A DNA stretch of 64,000 bases from Sphingomonas sp. ERG5 (GCF_000803065.1 NZ_JSXI01000016.1:186001-250000), one strand, 5' to 3'. Shown: positions 45,452 to 54,678, counted from the first letter of the stretch. The notes: generated by a model not told the origin, from the letters alone. Translations and numbers: made by a program.

Positions 45452-46798
45452 ATGCTGACCACCGATCAGGCGCGCGACCGCGCCGCTGACATCGTCGCCC
45501 GTGCCAAAGCCGCCGGAGCAGATGCCGCCGATGCCGTCTATGCCGCCGATACGGCGCTCGACGTCTCCGTTCGCCTTGGCGCGCTCGAAGATGTCGGCCG
45601 GTCGGAAAGCGCCGAGCTCGGCTTGCGCGTCTTTGTCGGCCAGCGCTCGGCCAGCGTCTCGACTTCCGACCTGTCGGCCGATGCGCTGAAGGCGCTGGTC
45701 GACCGCGCCGTGGCGATGGCGCGCGAAGCCCCGGAAGATGCCTGGGCCGGGCTCGCGCCGGCGGACCGGCTGATGCGCGGCAATGCGCCGCAGCTCGATC
45801 TCGACGATGGCGGCGAGGTCACGCCGCCCGAACTCAAGGCCGCGGCGCTGGCCGCCGAAGACGCCGCCCGCGCGGTGCCGGGCGTGTCGAACAGCGAAGG
45901 CGGCGGTGCCAGCGCCTCGCGCTCGATCTGGGCGCTCGCCACCAGCCATGGTTTCGCGGCGGCCTATGCCGCGACCGGCTATGGCATTTCCGCCAGCGTG
46001 CTGGCGGGCGAGGGCGGGGCGATGGTGCGCGATTACGCGCATCATGGCGCGCGTCACCGGGTTCGGCTGGAGGATGCCGCGACGGTCGGCGCGCGCGCCG
46101 GCGAACGCGCTGTCGCCCGCGCCAATCCGGCGACCGTGAAGAGCGGCGCGATGCCGGTCATCTTCGATCCGCGCATCGGCTCCAGCATGCTCGGCCATCT
46201 GATCGGCGCGATCTCGGGCCAGGCGATCACGCGCAAGACCAGCTTCCTGCTCGACGCGCTCGGCACGCGCATCTTCGCCCCCGGCGTGATCATTGCCGAC
46301 GATCCGCACCGCCCGCATGGCCTGCGCTCGCGCCCGTTCGATGGCGAAGGCCTGCCGGTTTCGCCGACCGAGTTCGTGTCCGACGGCATGCTCGAAACCT
46401 GGTTGCTCGACAGCGCGTCGGCGCGGCAGCTCGGGCTCGAGCCGACCGGCCACGCCGCGCGCGGCGTCGGCGGCAATCCCGGTGTGGCGACGAGCAACCT
46501 GTTCATGGCGGCCGGCAGCACCCCGCCCGAGACGCTGATCGCCGATGTCGCGCACGGCATCTACGTCACCGAATTGATCGGCATGGGCGTCAACGGCGTG
46601 ACCGGCGATTACAGCCGTGGCGCGGCCGGTTTCCTGATCGAGGGCGGCGAGATTGCCGGGCCTGTGGCGGAGTTCACCATTGCGGGCAATCTCAGGGATA
46701 TGTTCCTGGCGCTGACCCCGGCCAATGATCTCGAATTCCGCTACGGCAGCAATGTGCCGACGATCCGCATCGACGGGATGACGGTGGCCGGTGCCTGA
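45452..46798 (+). CDS. pmbA: TldD/PmbA-family modulator, PmbA (TldE)
   Basis: 448 residues. TldE-type features: VRLGALEDVGRSESAELGLRVFVGQRSASVSTSDLS, SGAMPVIFDPRIGSSMLGHLIGAISGQAI, SFLLDALGTRIFAPGV, GVGGNPGVATSNLFM, and C-terminal GYIAGNLRD-type FTIAGNLRDMFLALTPANDLEF. Lacks the HExxxH zinc motif of TldD, as expected for PmbA; with TldD it forms a peptidase that matures peptides and degrades CcdA. tldD was not seen in the window. Confidence 0.92.
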   Translation: MLTTDQARDRAADIVARAKAAGADAADAVYAADTALDVSVRLGALEDVGRSESAELGLRVFVGQRSASVSTSDLSADALKALVDRAVAMAREAPEDAWAGLAPADRLMRGNAPQLDLDDGGEVTPPELKAAALAAEDAARAVPGVSNSEGGGASASRSIWALATSHGFAAAYAATGYGISASVLAGEGGAMVRDYAHHGARHRVRLEDAATVGARAGERAVARANPATVKSGAMPVIFDPRIGSSMLGHLIGAISGQAITRKTSFLLDALGTRIFAPGVIIADDPHRPHGLRSRPFDGEGLPVSPTEFVSDGMLETWLLDSASARQLGLEPTGHAARGVGGNPGVATSNLFMAAGSTPPETLIADVAHGIYVTELIGMGVNGVTGDYSRGAAGFLIEGGEIAGPVAEFTIAGNLRDMFLALTPANDLEFRYGSNVPTIRIDGMTVAGA

Positions 46799-47582
46799 CA
46801 GGCGCGTTCACGAAGCTTTGGCCGACCAGATCGCGGCCATCGCGGCGGAGGCCGGCGCGTTCGCGTTCGCCAAATGGCGCACCGACTTCAAGCGCTGGGA
46901 AAAGGCGCCCGGCAATCCGGTGTGCGAAGTCGATCTGGAGGTCAATGTCCTGATCCGCCAGCGGCTCGAAGCATTGCTGCCCGACGCCGGCTGGCTGTCG
47001 GAAGAGACGGTCGACAATCACGATCGCCTGGCATGCGACCGCCTGTGGGTGGTCGATCCGATCGACGGCACGCGCGACTATATTCGTGGTCGCGCCGGCT
47101 GGGCCGTGTCGATCGCGCTGATCGAGCAAGGCCAGCCGGTGATCGGCGTGCTCGATGCGCCCGCACGCGAGGAAGTGTGGCGCGCCGAGGCAGGCAAGGG
47201 CGCGACGCTCAACGGTGTGGCGATCCATGCCGGCACCCGTACCGACTTTCCCGGATCGCGCGTGCCGACCGACACGCTGCCCAAGGTCGACAGCGATCTG
47301 GTCGCGGTCGACAAGCCCAATTCGATTGCACTCCGCATCGCGATGGTCGCCGCCGACCAGGCCGATCTCGTCGCGACGCTGCGCTGGGGCAATGAATGGG
47401 ATGTCGCGGCGGCGGTGCTGATCGCGGCCGAGGCCGGCGCGACGGTCAGCGACGCGCTGGGCCAGAAGCTCAAATTCAATACGCCGAGCGCGCAGGCATT
47501 CGGCGTGCTGGCGACCACCCCGGGGATCCATGCCGCCGCAGTCGAGCGGCTGGGCGAGCGGGCCAGGGCACTGTCCAAATAG
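46791..47582 (+). CDS. Inositol monophosphatase-family phosphatase, CysQ-like
   Basis: 263 residues, GTG start overlapping the pmbA stop by eight bases. Metal-binding motifs: LSEETVDNHDRLACDRLWVVDPIDGTRDYIRG (SEE and DPIDGT) and the later WDVAAAVLIAAEAGA. Also PVCEVDLEVNVLIRQRL. The family splits inositol phosphate or 3'-phosphoadenosine-5'-phosphate; the close pattern suggests CysQ-like 3'-nucleotidase activity, but specificity cannot be set. Coupled to pmbA, an arrangement seen in other alphaproteobacteria. Confidence 0.88.
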   Translation: MPDRRVHEALADQIAAIAAEAGAFAFAKWRTDFKRWEKAPGNPVCEVDLEVNVLIRQRLEALLPDAGWLSEETVDNHDRLACDRLWVVDPIDGTRDYIRGRAGWAVSIALIEQGQPVIGVLDAPAREEVWRAEAGKGATLNGVAIHAGTRTDFPGSRVPTDTLPKVDSDLVAVDKPNSIALRIAMVAADQADLVATLRWGNEWDVAAAVLIAAEAGATVSDALGQKLKFNTPSAQAFGVLATTPGIHAAAVERLGERARALSK

Positions 47583-47594
47583 GATTGCCCTGGC

Positions 47595-49085
47595 TCATCC
47601 CGGCAGGGTGAAGGGCGGATAGCGCAGTGCAGACACGCAGCCGGTATCGAGCCCCCTGGCGGTGCCGGCGGCATAGAGGCTGGTCGAGAGCGCGACCGTG
47701 CAGTCATTATAGGGCGTATGTCCGGCCGGCAGGACGACATGAATGCCATTGGGAAAAGAGCGCAGCATCAGATCGCCCCAGGGTGGCGGCGTCACCGGAT
47801 CCACCTCACCCGAGATAATCAGCACCGGGACATTCGATTTGACCGGCGCATAATATTCCTTCGGAACGGGCGGTCTGGGCCAGACCGCGCATGCCGCCAT
47901 CTGACTTCTGACACGCTGGTCGCCGATAAAGCTTCCCTTCGTCGCGCGCGCGACCTCCTCCGGCCGGATGCGCCGGACATCCTCGGCGCAGGTAAAGGAG
48001 AGGAGCAGGCCAGTGCGAACGCTTTTGGCAAGGCCGCGGCTGCTCTGCATGGCGGCTTCGGCGAACGGCGCAAGATTTCCGGCCCGGGCATCCCGGAGCA
48101 GGCGCGGCACCCGCCGGCCCGCCTCCGCCGAATAGAGCATGACGCGAAGCGCATCGGCGAAACCCGATGCGGAGAGGCTGACCTGCAAGGGCGCGTGCGT
48201 GACTGGATGTGGGATGGTCACCCGCTCGGGCCTGGTGCGGAGCCGATGCAAGACAGTCCGGAGATCGTCGCTGATATGAGGGTAAGCGGCATGACAGGGG
48301 GCCTCGGCGGCGCATTGCCGGACAAGGAGATTAAAGGCACGCTGCGCGGCGGCCGCATGATAGAGCGGCGCGCGATTGTCCACCGGCACCGAACCGTTCA
48401 GCACGGCCGCGCGCACATGATCGCCAAACATATGGATGTAGATCAGCGCCGCGCGCGTGCCATAGGATCCGCTGTCGATATTGATTGTCTTGAAGCCCAT
48501 CGCCTGCCGGAGATCGTCCAGATCACGCATCGCGGCCATGGTGGTATATTGCGTTAGATCCGCGTGCCGCTGCAGCTCGTCACGACAGGCGGCGAGACCG
48601 GCGCCCGCCGCCAGAAAGGGCTCGAGATAGCCTGCCGGCGCCTCGTCCGAACCGACGGGACAGTCGAGCGCATGACCCTCGCCGGTGCCGCGTACATCCA
48701 TGAAGACCAGATCATGATCGGCGAACTGTCCCGCCTTGTAATCGGATGCGAGCTCGGTCGCGGCCTGGCCGGGGCCGCCGCCCAGCACGAAGATCGGTTC
48801 CCGGACCTTGCCCGAGCTGGCCGGGAGCACGATCACCCGCAGCGGTAGCGTTCGTCCGCCTGTCTGCCGGTTTTCCGGTACGGTGAAGATGCCGCATTTC
48901 GCGTCCCGCCCGGGACCGCCGGTCGCATCCGAGCCGCTGGGCCGCGCGACGCGACACGGCGTCAGTGACAATCCGACTGCCGGATCGGCTTGCGCTGACG
49001 GCCGGGAGAGCTCGGCAGGAGCCGGTGACGCGATCGTGGCGCAACTCATCAGAAGCGCCAGCAAACTCGACCAGGATCGCTGCAT
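47595..49085 (-). CDS. Exported alpha/beta hydrolase with TAP-like C-terminal domain
   Basis: 496 residues from ATG 49085. Signal peptide MQRSWSSLLALLMSCATIAS. Catalytic set: nucleophile in DSGSYGTRAAL, Asp in SGEVDPVTPP, His in LPAGHTPYND. Also VLGGGPGQAATELA, FMDVRGTGEG and the TAP-like lid. Cys residues are plentiful for an exported protein. Family members are tripeptidyl- or prolyl-type aminopeptidases; substrate unknown. Divergent from a TipAS-type MerR regulator. Confidence 0.85.
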   Translation of the reverse strand: MQRSWSSLLALLMSCATIASPAPAELSRPSAQADPAVGLSLTPCRVARPSGSDATGGPGRDAKCGIFTVPENRQTGGRTLPLRVIVLPASSGKVREPIFVLGGGPGQAATELASDYKAGQFADHDLVFMDVRGTGEGHALDCPVGSDEAPAGYLEPFLAAGAGLAACRDELQRHADLTQYTTMAAMRDLDDLRQAMGFKTINIDSGSYGTRAALIYIHMFGDHVRAAVLNGSVPVDNRAPLYHAAAAQRAFNLLVRQCAAEAPCHAAYPHISDDLRTVLHRLRTRPERVTIPHPVTHAPLQVSLSASGFADALRVMLYSAEAGRRVPRLLRDARAGNLAPFAEAAMQSSRGLAKSVRTGLLLSFTCAEDVRRIRPEEVARATKGSFIGDQRVRSQMAACAVWPRPPVPKEYYAPVKSNVPVLIISGEVDPVTPPPWGDLMLRSFPNGIHVVLPAGHTPYNDCTVALSTSLYAAGTARGLDTGCVSALRYPPFTLPG

Positions 49086-49126
49086 GTCTCGTCTCCCGCT
49101 TGCATCACCCGGCACAGCGCGGGAGT

Positions 49127-49166
49127 CTCCCTGTTAAAGCCAATTAACAGCGAGAGTAACAGGGAG
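49127..49166. promoter_or_regulatory. CTGTTA/TAACAG half-site cluster upstream of the hydrolase
   Basis: CTCCCTGTTA (49127-49136) and TAACAGGGAG (49157-49166) form a 10-bp inverted repeat 20 bases apart. Inside it CTGTTAA-N6-TTAACAG (49131-49150) is a second, tighter repeat. The cluster is 42 bases upstream of the hydrolase start, on the side of the MerR gene. The TAACAGG heptamer also recurs in the 40.1 kb array. Confidence 0.5.
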
Positions 49167-49253
49167 CGAGCGGCATTTTTGGCGCGGGCGGGGGTGTTGA
49201 ATCGAGCGCGGCATCGCTGATTCAGATAATGACCATTGCCGATGATCGACCTG

Positions 49254-49284
49254 TTGACCCTTACGCGACGTGAGGGACTATATC
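49254..49284 (+). promoter_or_regulatory. MerR-type promoter of the TipAS regulator
   Basis: -35 TTGACC (49254-49259), 19-base spacer, -10 TATATC (49279-49284). The spacer holds CCCTTACG-N3-CGTGAGGG with one mismatch. The 19-base gap with a dyad is characteristic of promoters that a MerR protein untwists, so the regulator probably activates its own gene. Confidence 0.65.
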
Positions 49285-49312
49285 GCGATCCCGCGGAGAC
49301 AAAGGATCGGAA

Positions 49313-50086
49313 ATGAAAAGCTATACCGTCAGCAGATTGGCGCGATTGTCCGGCATATCCGTCCGGACACTGCACCATTATGACGATATCGGCCTTCTGA
49401 AGCCCGCGTCTACCGGCAGTAACCGTTACCGCTATTATGGCGAAGAGGAATTGTTGCGCTTGCAGCAGATCCTCATTCACCGCGCGCTCGATATTCCGCT
49501 GTCGCAGATCGGCGCGATCCTCGATGCGCGGGATTTCGACCGCCTTGCCACGCTGCAAAAGCAACGCGAGCGGCTTGAAGAGCAAGCGGAGCGCTACGCC
49601 GGGATGGTCAGGACGATCGACCGCACGATCGCCCGATTGAAGGGAGAATGCGCCATGACGGACGCGGAACTATATTCGGGTGTCGTTTCACCCGAGAAAC
49701 AGGCCGAATACGGAAGCTGGTTGGTCGAACGTTATGGATCCGGGGTGACGCCGCATATCGAGGCGAGCCGGACGGCGATGGCGGACCAGACCGAGGCGGC
49801 GCGCGCCGCGTCGATGAAGGCACTCGAAAGCATCGAGACCGCACTGGCCGACGCGTTGCGCCACGGCGTCTCGCCGCAGGCGGCGACGCTCGATCCGCTG
49901 ATCGAACGTCATCGCGCCTGGGTCGGATCGAGCTGGGGCAGGGAAGCGACGCCGCCGGCCTATGCCGAGCTTGCCGATGTCTATGAGCATGCCGACTTCC
50001 GCGCCCGATATGAGTCGATCGAACCCGGGTTCGCCGATTATCTCATGACGGCGATACGCAGCTGGGCGACGCGGCAGGCGTATTAG
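49313..50086 (+). CDS. MerR family regulator with TipAS antibiotic-recognition domain
   Basis: 257 residues, AAAGGA 6 bases before the ATG. HTH: YTVSRLARLSGISVRTLHHYDDIGLLKPA, then the coiled coil (DRLATLQKQRERLEEQAERYA), and the C-terminal TipAS domain about 130-257 (YGSWLVERYGSGVTP, HADFRARYESIEPGFADYL-type AEADVYEHADFRARYESIEPG). TipAS binds thiopeptide-like or peptide ligands in known members. Its own promoter has the 19-base MerR spacer. Divergent from an exported hydrolase. Confidence 0.92.
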   Translation: MKSYTVSRLARLSGISVRTLHHYDDIGLLKPASTGSNRYRYYGEEELLRLQQILIHRALDIPLSQIGAILDARDFDRLATLQKQRERLEEQAERYAGMVRTIDRTIARLKGECAMTDAELYSGVVSPEKQAEYGSWLVERYGSGVTPHIEASRTAMADQTEAARAASMKALESIETALADALRHGVSPQAATLDPLIERHRAWVGSSWGREATPPAYAELADVYEHADFRARYESIEPGFADYLMTAIRSWATRQAY

Positions 50087-50096
50087 TGAGGGGGAA

Positions 50097-50122
50097 GCGC
50101 CGGGCCTTTCCTGGCCCGGCGC
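50097..50122. terminator. Bidirectional hairpin between convergent MerR and NmrA-like genes
   Basis: Perfect 10-bp stem GCGCCGGGCC / GGCCCGGCGC with a TTTCCT loop, 11 bases after the MerR stop and 10 before the end of the convergent gene. Confidence 0.7.
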
Positions 50123-50131
50123 CTGAGCCCG

Positions 50132-50995
50132 TCACCCCGGCTGCCGGTCGACGAGGTCGCGTATGTAACGTTCGAGCGTCGTCGGTCCATGGATGGAGTC
50201 GACCAGATGGAAGCCCTTGTCGAGTGCGAGTCCGGTCATGCGTGAGTAGGATTCCGCAGCAGGCTGGGAGAAGCCGAGCTTGAGATAGGTGGCGACCCAC
50301 TGCTCGCGCGGGGTGACGACGACTTCGACCTCTCGTCCAAGCGCGGCCGCGAAGGCCTTGGCGACATCCGCCGACGAGTAACGCTTAGGTCCCTCGATGA
50401 AGCGGACGCCATCGTCGTCGATGGGCGACGTCAGGCGCTCGGCCGCGATCACGCCAAGATCGCGTGGCGCCACCATCGGGATCTCGAAGTCCGCGGGGAA
50501 GTTGGTCTGCAGCTTGCCCGTCTTCCGGATGCCCTCGAGCTGGGCATCCCAGTTGCTCATATAGTAACCTGCGCGATTGATCGCTGCTGGTATCGGCTGT
50601 GCGCGCAGGCCCTCCTCGAGTTCCCACAGCGTGTTGGAGTCGCCAATTCGCTCGCCCGGCTGTGCAGCGGCGGTGGACTCGGCGACGACCTTTTCGAGCC
50701 CGGACCCTGCGAGTGCCGCGACGATCTTCGCGGCCGTTTCGCGCTCGACGACGTCGGTGTCGGTCGTGATCTCGGCCGGCGGGTTCAGCAGAAACGCGCG
50801 ACGCCCAAGCCGGAACGCGGCGCGCAGCGATTCCACGTCGTTGACGTCGGCGACGGCGGTTTCGGCTCCCAGTCCGGCGGCGCTGCTGCCATGTGTGGCG
50901 TCGCGCGTGACAATTGTCACTGCCTCACCACGTTTCAACAAAGTCTCTGCAAGGGCCGAACCAACATGGCCACTACCGCCCATGATCACATACAT
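50132..50995 (-). CDS. NmrA-like NAD(P)-binding protein
   Basis: 287 residues from ATG 50995, with GGAG 6 bases upstream; ATG 51001 sits directly on that site. Rossmann start MYVIMGGSGHVGSALAETLLKRG (GGxGxxG), VTIVTRDATHG, RRAFLLNPP, and IPAAINRAGYYMSNW, like NmrA/YbjT proteins that act as redox sensors or epimerase-like enzymes. No catalytic YxxxK. Directly downstream of a WYL regulator with a 65-base gap holding an inverted repeat, so it may be the regulator's target. Confidence 0.82.
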   Translation of the reverse strand: MYVIMGGSGHVGSALAETLLKRGEAVTIVTRDATHGSSAAGLGAETAVADVNDVESLRAAFRLGRRAFLLNPPAEITTDTDVVERETAAKIVAALAGSGLEKVVAESTAAAQPGERIGDSNTLWELEEGLRAQPIPAAINRAGYYMSNWDAQLEGIRKTGKLQTNFPADFEIPMVAPRDLGVIAAERLTSPIDDDGVRFIEGPKRYSSADVAKAFAAALGREVEVVVTPREQWVATYLKLGFSQPAAESYSRMTGLALDKGFHLVDSIHGPTTLERYIRDLVDRQPG

Positions 50996-51038
50996 GCTCA
51001 TCTCCTGACTGACTGCCGGGACGAAATACCATTTCGGG

Positions 51039-51055
51039 CTGACAGTTCCTGTCAG
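51039..51055. promoter_or_regulatory. Inverted repeat between the WYL regulator and the NmrA-like gene
   Basis: CTGACAG-TTC-CTGTCAG, a perfect 7-bp dyad, 43 bases upstream of the NmrA-like start and 5 after the regulator stop. It may be the regulator's operator or part of a leader hairpin. Confidence 0.45.
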
Positions 51056-51060
51056 GAGCG

Positions 51061-51747
51061 TCACAGCGCGATGAACGGCTCCAGCGCGCGATAGTCGCCA
51101 AGCAACAGCCGGCGCGAACGCGGTGGCCGTTCGTCGACAGTCTCGGCTTTGCCGATCCGGTCGATCCGAAAGTTGCGAAAGGCCGCGCGCGTCTCGCACC
51201 ATGCGGCGAGCAGTTCCACTTCATCGAACCAGCCGATGGCGACGGGCCACACGATCCTTTCGCTGCGACCACCATTGAGGGAAACATAGTGGATCCGCAG
51301 TTTTCGCTCGCGCGCGAGGGCGTCGCGGACGATGCCGAGCGCCATTGTCTGCTGGTCGGTCGGTGGCGCGACCAGCAGAGGACAGGCGGCCGATGCGGCG
51401 TCGTCGAACAAAGCCGGCAGCACGGCGGCCAGCTTGCTGCGGGCCGAGGCAGCCGATGCAGCGAGCGCCCCGTCTCCGCGACGGAGCACGAAGCGTAGTC
51501 CGAGCAGGATGGCGGCCGCCTCGCCCGCGTCGAACGCGAGCGGCGGAATAAAGAAATCGTCGCGCAGGACATATCCAAGGCCTGCGGCGCCGTCGATCAC
51601 TGCGCCTTGTCGATTGAGCGTCGCGATGTCGCGGTAGATCGTGCGTTCACTCACGCCAAAGATGGCGCCCAATGTCATGGCCGTCGCCGGCAGGCGTCTG
51701 TTCCGCAGCTCCTGCAACAGCCCAAGCAGGCGTTCGCTTCTTGTCAT
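51061..51747 (-). CDS. HTH/WYL-domain transcriptional regulator (YafY-like)
   Basis: 228 residues. N-terminal HTH_11: RSERLLGLLQELRNRRLPATAMTLGAIFGVSERTIYRDIATLNRQG. Then FFIPPLAFDAGEAAAILLGLRF and the WYL-like sensor (RKLRIHYVSLNGG, VWPVAIGWFDEVELLAAWCETRAAFRNFRIDRI). Such proteins bind nucleotides or small molecules. Immediately upstream of the NmrA-like gene on the same strand, so autoregulation plus control of that gene is likely. Confidence 0.9.
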   Translation of the reverse strand: MTRSERLLGLLQELRNRRLPATAMTLGAIFGVSERTIYRDIATLNRQGAVIDGAAGLGYVLRDDFFIPPLAFDAGEAAAILLGLRFVLRRGDGALAASAASARSKLAAVLPALFDDAASAACPLLVAPPTDQQTMALGIVRDALARERKLRIHYVSLNGGRSERIVWPVAIGWFDEVELLAAWCETRAAFRNFRIDRIGKAETVDERPPRSRRLLLGDYRALEPFIAL

Positions 51748-52098
51748 TCCGATTTCCGTTCTGGACTGGCAGGGAAATAAAATCGACCCGAAAACCGTTC
51801 ATGGCCTCCTGCAGCGAGCTGCCGCGGGTGCTCGCAACAACCCGGGGCCCCTACGTCTTGCCGGGCAGAGCCTTCCGCACCAGAGGACGGCAGCCCGGAC
51901 AGACGCCAGATCGGTCCGTCCAGCCGCGAACTCGGCGTTAACGCAATCGATCATTACCCAGCGCCCACCGCCGATGGACCGAACCTCTGTTATTGGGGCG
52001 ATTCCAGTTCTGCTGCTTTGCGGCTACGCTCGGCAGCTTTCGGTGCCGCCCCTGCGCGCCGAAACACACGCTCAACCGCAGCCTGAGGAAAATACCGC
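51748..52098. other. Intergenic region between the WYL regulator and the acetyltransferase
   Basis: 351 bases between divergent genes. A short frame from ATG 51974 begins with a signal-like stretch but is out of frame with the acetyltransferase and has no ribosome site; not annotated as a gene. No clear hairpin or palindrome seen. Confidence 0.35.
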
Positions 52099-52659
52099 AT
52101 GTCGAATGAGGACGGCACCAGGATCATCCCCCGACGAACGCCGGAATCAGCGGCGATGGTGGCCAGCGTCAAGCGGGCGATGGCGATCACCCCGGTTCTC
52201 AACCGATTGACGTTCGACGATGCGGACGAGGTCCGGGCCATGTTCGGCGACTTGACCGGCAATACGCTGGACGAGGGCTTTTCGCTGATCCCGCCATTCT
52301 ACACCACTGGCGGGGAGAATATCCGCGTTGGGCGCAATGTGTTCATCAACCAGAATTGCACCATGTACGACCTTGGCGGGATCGACATTGCCGATGACGT
52401 GATGATCGGGCCGAACGTCAGCATCATCACCTCGGGCCATCCTATCGAACCGTCGCAGCGGCGTGCTGCCGTGATCGCCAAGCCGATCGTGATCGAGCGA
52501 AACGTGTGGATCGCCGCCGGCGCGATGATCATCGGCGGAGTGACGGTGGGCGAAAATTCGGTCGTGGCGGCGGGCTCGGTCGTTACCAGGGACGTCCCCG
52601 CGAACAGCCTTGTCGGCGGGAATCCGGCGCGGGTCATTCGTTCGATTGCTGAGGGCTGA
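52099..52659 (+). CDS. Sugar O-acetyltransferase, NodL/LacA/maltose-acetyltransferase type
   Basis: 186 residues. Left-handed beta-helix hexapeptide repeats: GENIRVGRNVFINQNCTMYDLGGIDIADDVMIGPNVSIIT, then the catalytic His in SGHPIEPSQRR, and IVIERNVWIAAGAMIIGGVTVGENSVVAAGSVVTRDVPANSLVGGNPARVIR. N-terminal Mac domain with FDDADEVRAMFGDLTG. Transfers acetyl from acetyl-CoA to a sugar; acceptor unknown. The acyltransferase after it is on the same strand, so both may modify the same glycan. Confidence 0.9.
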   Translation: MSNEDGTRIIPRRTPESAAMVASVKRAMAITPVLNRLTFDDADEVRAMFGDLTGNTLDEGFSLIPPFYTTGGENIRVGRNVFINQNCTMYDLGGIDIADDVMIGPNVSIITSGHPIEPSQRRAAVIAKPIVIERNVWIAAGAMIIGGVTVGENSVVAAGSVVTRDVPANSLVGGNPARVIRSIAEG

Positions 52660-52752
52660 AGAAGCGTCCGCAACCGGGTCGGTGGCCGATGACCGCCGGG
52701 CGGGATTGCGCCACTTTCGGGAAATCGACAGGGTGTCGGCTCGTGGGGGCAA

Positions 52753-54678
52753 ATGATGCGCAGCTATCGCAAGGACATCGATGGGTTGCGCGCGCTCGCG
52801 GTGCTGCCGATCACATTTTTCCATGCCGGCATTCCCGGCTTTTCCGGCGGCTTCATCGGCGTCGACGTGTTTTTTGTCATCTCGGGCTTCCTGATTACCG
52901 CGATCATTGCGCGTGATTTGTCGGCCCGGCGTTTTTCCTATGCCGATTTTTACGAGCGGCGCATCCGGCGGATCTTTCCCGCGCTGGCCGGCATGCTGCT
53001 GTTTTCGCTCGCCGCCGCCTATTTCCTGCTGTTGCCCAGCGAATTGCCCGATTTCGGGGCCAGCGTCGTTGGGACCGTCGTGTTCGTCTCGAACTTCGTC
53101 TTCTACAAGCAATCGGGATATTTTGACGGCGCGGCGGACGAAAAACCACTGCTCCACACCTGGTCGCTTGGAATCGAAGAACAATTCTACATCATTTTCC
53201 CGGTCCTGTTGTTCCTGATCCTGCGCTTCGCGCCCCGATATGCCCGCCAGGTCATCGCGCTTTGTGCGGGGCTGTCGCTCGCCGCGTGCATCTACATCAC
53301 GCCGATCGGGGGATCGGCGGCATTCTATCTGATCCCGACGCGCGCCTGGGAATTGCTCGCCGGATCGCTCATCGCATTGGGCGCCGTGCCGAAGATCGCG
53401 CCGGCTTTTTGGCGGGCTGCGCTATCCGGTGCGGGCATCGCGCTGATCATTGCGGCAATCGTCCTGTTCAACAGCGAGACACGGTTCCCCGGAACCGCGG
53501 CGCTGCTGCCGGTGGCCGGATCAGCGCTGGTCATCGCTTATGGCGAAGGAACGGCGACGGCCCGGCTGCTGTCGCTCAGGCCACTCACCTTTATCGGGCT
53601 GATCTCCTATTCGCTGTATCTCTGGCACTGGCCGCTGATCGTGTTCGGGCGCGATCTCGGTCTGCTCGACGGGCGGATCGGGCCGGCCATTGCGATCGTG
53701 CTGCTGTCGATTGCCGCAGGGTATCTTTCCTACCGCTTTGTCGAAACGCCGTTCCGCAATCGCAGCCTGTTTTCCCGGCAGCGTATCTACAGGCTGGCAA
53801 CCGTCGGTGCCGCCATCCTGTTGGGCTGGGGCTTTTCCTACCAATATTCCAATGGTCTGCGGTCGCGCTTTTCACCCCAACTGCTTGCGTTCGACGATGG
53901 CCAGTATGATTTCAGCTCAAAGCGGGAGGCCTGTCTTTCCGTGACCGGAACCGCCGACCCGGCGCGCGCGTGCGTGTTTGGCGGGAAAACCGCCACCAAG
54001 GCGCTGTGGGGGGATAGTCACGGCCTCGAACTCGCCGTCGCGCTCGGCAACGCCGCGCACCCTTTGCGGTCGATCACCTATTCATCATGCCCGCCCGCGC
54101 TTGATTTCGACCAACCGGGCAGGCCGGACTGCACGGCGCACAACGCGCTCGTCGCGCGCTACCTGATCGATCATCCGGAAATCCATAACGTCGTCATCGT
54201 CGCTCACTACACCGCGTATCTGAAGGTCCCCGGATTTCAGCCGGGCTTCGTCAAAACCGTGGACATGTTGGTCGGGGCGGGAAAGTCAGTGGTCATTATC
54301 GGCCCGACGCCTGGGGAAAATACCCGCAACGTGCCAAGACGGCTGGCGCGTTCCGGTCACTATCTCGTTCCCAGAAGCGACTATCTTGAGCGGCAAAAGC
54401 AGGTCATCGCGATGCTCGGCGTTCTGCAGGCGAAGGGTGCGAAGGTCATCTGGCCAAGCGATTATTTTTGCGACGCGGCACACTGCCGAGTCACGTTGGA
54501 CGGGAAGCCGATCCTGTTCGACGAGCACCATCTCAGCATGACCGCCGCGCGATATCTGGCGGATCGGATCGCACCACTGATCGAGCATGGCGACACCGAG
54601 GATGCCTTGCCGCACGGAGTCTCATCGGCGCGCGGATCGGCTCCGGCTGTCGGATCGCGCCACCCGTCCATGGAATAA
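52753..54678 (+). CDS. OafA/YrhL-type acyltransferase with C-terminal SGNH domain
   Basis: 641 residues. N-terminal acyltransferase-3 part, about 10 transmembrane helices, with DIDGLRALAVLPITFFHAG (conserved R and H), GFIGVDVFFVISGFLI and LYLWHWPLIVFGR. Residues about 390-620 are an extracytoplasmic SGNH domain: KALWGDSHGLEL and the DxxH pair in DEHHLSMTAARYL. These proteins move acyl groups across the membrane and then onto surface polysaccharide. Substrate unknown. RBS weak. Confidence 0.9.
   Translation: MMRSYRKDIDGLRALAVLPITFFHAGIPGFSGGFIGVDVFFVISGFLITAIIARDLSARRFSYADFYERRIRRIFPALAGMLLFSLAAAYFLLLPSELPDFGASVVGTVVFVSNFVFYKQSGYFDGAADEKPLLHTWSLGIEEQFYIIFPVLLFLILRFAPRYARQVIALCAGLSLAACIYITPIGGSAAFYLIPTRAWELLAGSLIALGAVPKIAPAFWRAALSGAGIALIIAAIVLFNSETRFPGTAALLPVAGSALVIAYGEGTATARLLSLRPLTFIGLISYSLYLWHWPLIVFGRDLGLLDGRIGPAIAIVLLSIAAGYLSYRFVETPFRNRSLFSRQRIYRLATVGAAILLGWGFSYQYSNGLRSRFSPQLLAFDDGQYDFSSKREACLSVTGTADPARACVFGGKTATKALWGDSHGLELAVALGNAAHPLRSITYSSCPPALDFDQPGRPDCTAHNALVARYLIDHPEIHNVVIVAHYTAYLKVPGFQPGFVKTVDMLVGAGKSVVIIGPTPGENTRNVPRRLARSGHYLVPRSDYLERQKQVIAMLGVLQAKGAKVIWPSDYFCDAAHCRVTLDGKPILFDEHHLSMTAARYLADRIAPLIEHGDTEDALPHGVSSARGSAPAVGSRHPSME

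Noticed and set aside
51974-52098. Short signal-peptide-like frame before the acetyltransferase
   Set aside because: No ribosome site, no stop before the next gene in another frame, and no recognisable domain.
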